Notes under the pieces: generated by a model | The model's database searches: none | What the model was told of the DNA's origin: nothing | What the model saw: only the letters and a program-made list of their open reading frames with translations | Part shown: one piece after another, positions 14,720 to 16,090 of the stretch | Layout: every line of letters starts with the position of its first letter | How positions within the stretch are numbered: position 1 is the first letter of the stretch | DNA from: an uncultured Pseudomonadota bacterium | GTDB taxonomy: Bacteria; Pseudomonadota; Gammaproteobacteria; Methylococcales; Methylomonadaceae | Direction: 5' to 3' | Length of the DNA stretch: 16,090 nucleotides | Assembly: GCA_903904275.1 (NCBI GenBank) | Contig: CAIVBX010000042.1 | Location: 1-16,090, forward strand | Position numbers and translations under genes: made by a program

Positions 14720-15910
14720 ATGGCTAAAGAAAAATTTTCGCGTAGCAAACCACATGTTAATGTTGGCACAATCGGTCACGTTGATCATGGTAAAACTACT
14801 TTAACAGCGGCATTAACAACCGTCATGGCTAAATTGCATGGTGGTGCAGTAAAAGCTTTTGATCAAATTGATAACGCCCCTGAAGAGAGAGCGCGTGGTA
14901 TTACCATTGCGACTTCACACGTTGAATATGAATCGCCGAATCGTCATTACGCTCACGTTGACTGTCCAGGTCATGCTGATTATGTAAAAAACATGATTAC
15001 AGGTGCGGCGCAAATGGACGGTGCAATTTTAGTGTGTTCAGCAGCAGATGGTCCAATGCCACAAACTCGTGAACACATTTTGTTATCACGCCAAGTTGGT
15101 GTTCCATATATCGTTGTTTTCTTAAACAAAGCGGATATGGTTGATGACGAAGAGTTGATTGAATTAGTTGAAATGGAAATTCGTGAATTGTTGGATATGT
15201 ACGAGTTCCCTGGTGATGATACGCCAATCATTCGTGGTTCAGCTTTATTGGCATTGCAAGGTGATGAAAGTCCAATCGGTGCACCTTCAGTTGTGAAATT
15301 AGTTGAAGCGTTAGACACTTACATTCCATTGCCAGAACGTGCTGTTGATGGCGCATTCTTAATGCCAATCGAAGACGTATTTTCGATTTCAGGTCGTGGT
15401 ACGGTTGTTACTGGTCGTATCGAACGTGGTGTCATTAAAGTTGGTCAAGAAGTTGAAATCGTTGGTATTCGTCCAACAGTCGTTACGACTTGTACTGGCG
15501 TTGAAATGTTCCGCAAATTGTTGGATCAAGGTGAAGCAGGCGATAACGTTGGCTTATTGTTGCGTGGCACAAAACGTGATGACGTTGAACGTGGTCAAGT
15601 TTTAGCACACAAAGGCACAATCAAACCACATTCTTACTTCAATTCTGAAATTTATATCTTGTCAAAAGATGAAGGTGGTCGTCATACACCATTCTTCAAT
15701 GGTTATCGTCCACAGTTCTATTTTAGAACAACAGACGTAACAGGCGCAGTAGAATTACCAGAAGGTGTTGAAATGGTAATGCCTGGTGACAACATTTCGG
15801 TCAAAGTTAAATTGATTTCATCAATTGCTATGGAAGAAGGGTTGCGTTTTGCAATTCGTGAAGGCGGTCGCACAGTAGGTGCTGGCGTTGTTGCATCGAT
15901 TATTGAGTAA
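14720..15910 (+). CDS. tuf: Elongation factor Tu
   Basis: EF-Tu delivers aminoacyl-tRNA to the ribosome as a GTP ternary complex. It has 396 residues (394 in E. coli). The GTPase motifs are GHVDHGKT (19-26), RGITIATSHVEYE (switch I), DCPGH (81-85, with catalytic H85) and NKAD (136-139). Domain II has EDVFSISGRGTVVTGR. Domain III has GGRHTPFFNGYRPQFYFRTTDVTG and ends EGGRTVGAGVVASIIE. AAGGTG (14708-14713) six bases before the ATG is a strong Shine-Dalgarno. Codon use is strongly selective: arginine is almost all CGT or CGC, with no ATA that I could find. Many proteobacteria have a second copy upstream of secE, which lies outside this window. Confidence 0.99.
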   Translation: MAKEKFSRSKPHVNVGTIGHVDHGKTTLTAALTTVMAKLHGGAVKAFDQIDNAPEERARGITIATSHVEYESPNRHYAHVDCPGHADYVKNMITGAAQMDGAILVCSAADGPMPQTREHILLSRQVGVPYIVVFLNKADMVDDEELIELVEMEIRELLDMYEFPGDDTPIIRGSALLALQGDESPIGAPSVVKLVEALDTYIPLPERAVDGAFLMPIEDVFSISGRGTVVTGRIERGVIKVGQEVEIVGIRPTVVTTCTGVEMFRKLLDQGEAGDNVGLLLRGTKRDDVERGQVLAHKGTIKPHSYFNSEIYILSKDEGGRHTPFFNGYRPQFYFRTTDVTGAVELPEGVEMVMPGDNISVKVKLISSIAMEEGLRFAIREGGRTVGAGVVASIIE

Positions 15911-15915
15911 AAATT

Positions 15916-16090
15916 ATGTCTAATCAAACTATCAGAATCCGCTTGAAATCATTTGATCACAAATTGATTGATCAGTCGGCGAGTGAGATAGTAGAAACAG
16001 CAAGAAGAACGGGCGCACAAGTTAAAGGTCCGATTCCATTGCCTACTAAAAAAGAACGTTTTACGATATTGATTTCACCGCACGTTGATA
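15916..16090 (+). CDS. rpsJ: 30S ribosomal protein S10, 3' end beyond window
   Basis: The frame from ATG at 15916 is open to the window end and encodes the first 58 residues of S10 (about 103 in full). It begins MSNQTIRIRLKSFDHKLID and includes the conserved RTGAQVKGPIPLPTKKERFTILISPHVD. S10 is a 30S head protein and, as NusE, a partner of NusB and NusG in antitermination. It starts five bases after the tuf stop. Its only Shine-Dalgarno-like sequence (GAG in the last tuf codon) is weak, so coupling to tuf translation is likely. The gap has no room for an E. coli-type S10 leader regulated by L4. Confidence 0.97.
   Translation, partial: MSNQTIRIRLKSFDHKLIDQSASEIVETARRTGAQVKGPIPLPTKKERFTILISPHVD

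Noticed and set aside
14571..14804. A + strand frame bridging fusA and tuf
   Set aside because: It is out of frame with two well-supported genes and has no recognisable domain; the tuf Shine-Dalgarno and start lie within it.
1..16090. A hidden novel defence, mobile or biosynthetic system
   Set aside because: Every gene is a recognised transcription, translation or secretion component in a standard order, gaps are short, and no repeats, att sites or foreign cargo are visible.

Overview
The window is a stretch of core information-processing chromosome from an AT-rich proteobacterium, most likely a low-GC gammaproteobacterium. The gene order secE-nusG-rplK-rplA-rplJ-rplL-rpoB-rpoC-rpsL-rpsG-fusA-tuf-rpsJ is the fused rif/beta operon plus str operon found in many beta- and gammaproteobacteria. 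The proteins resemble their E. coli counterparts closely in length and motif spacing: RpoC keeps E. coli numbering through the active-site aspartates, and the RpoB rifampicin pocket is offset by only six residues. The family or genus cannot be fixed from the sequence alone.

Layout. All genes lie on the + strand. The window opens inside secE (1-225, 5' end missing), followed one base later by nusG. A strong intrinsic terminator and a candidate L1 autoregulatory hairpin separate nusG from the rplK-rplA pair. A recognisable L10(L12) leader RNA precedes rplJ-rplL. A compact attenuator-like hairpin sits between rplL and rpoB, and a second GC-rich hairpin with a competing pairing lies between rpoB and rpoC. 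rpoC uses a TTG start. A good sigma-70-type promoter follows rpoC and drives rpsL-rpsG-fusA-tuf, with rpsJ (5' part only, 15916 to the window end) five bases after tuf. No gap between genes exceeds about 180 bases, and I see no mobile element, CRISPR, tRNA or rRNA.

How the genes work together. SecE belongs to the SecYEG protein channel. NusG, RpoB and RpoC form the elongating transcription machinery. L11, L1, L10 and L7/L12 build the ribosome's GTPase-associated stalk and L1 stalk. S12, S7 and S10 are 30S proteins, and EF-G and EF-Tu are the elongation GTPases that dock on the stalk. Intergenic RNA structures provide the expected ribosomal-protein feedback and set the ratio of ribosomal proteins to RNA polymerase.

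The most unusual item is the EF-G gene. Its G domain is canonical, but loop I of domain IV, which enters the decoding centre and is nearly invariant (QSGGRGQYG in E. coli), reads KMGAKAQYA. A second normally Gly-Gly-containing motif (GGVIPGEY) reads KWAVPSEY. The gene also has noticeably less selective codon use than tuf or rpoBC, a GTG start, and a distant Shine-Dalgarno. No wholly new multigene system is visible; this is a conserved locus with one potentially divergent elongation factor and several regulatory RNA structures worth checking.
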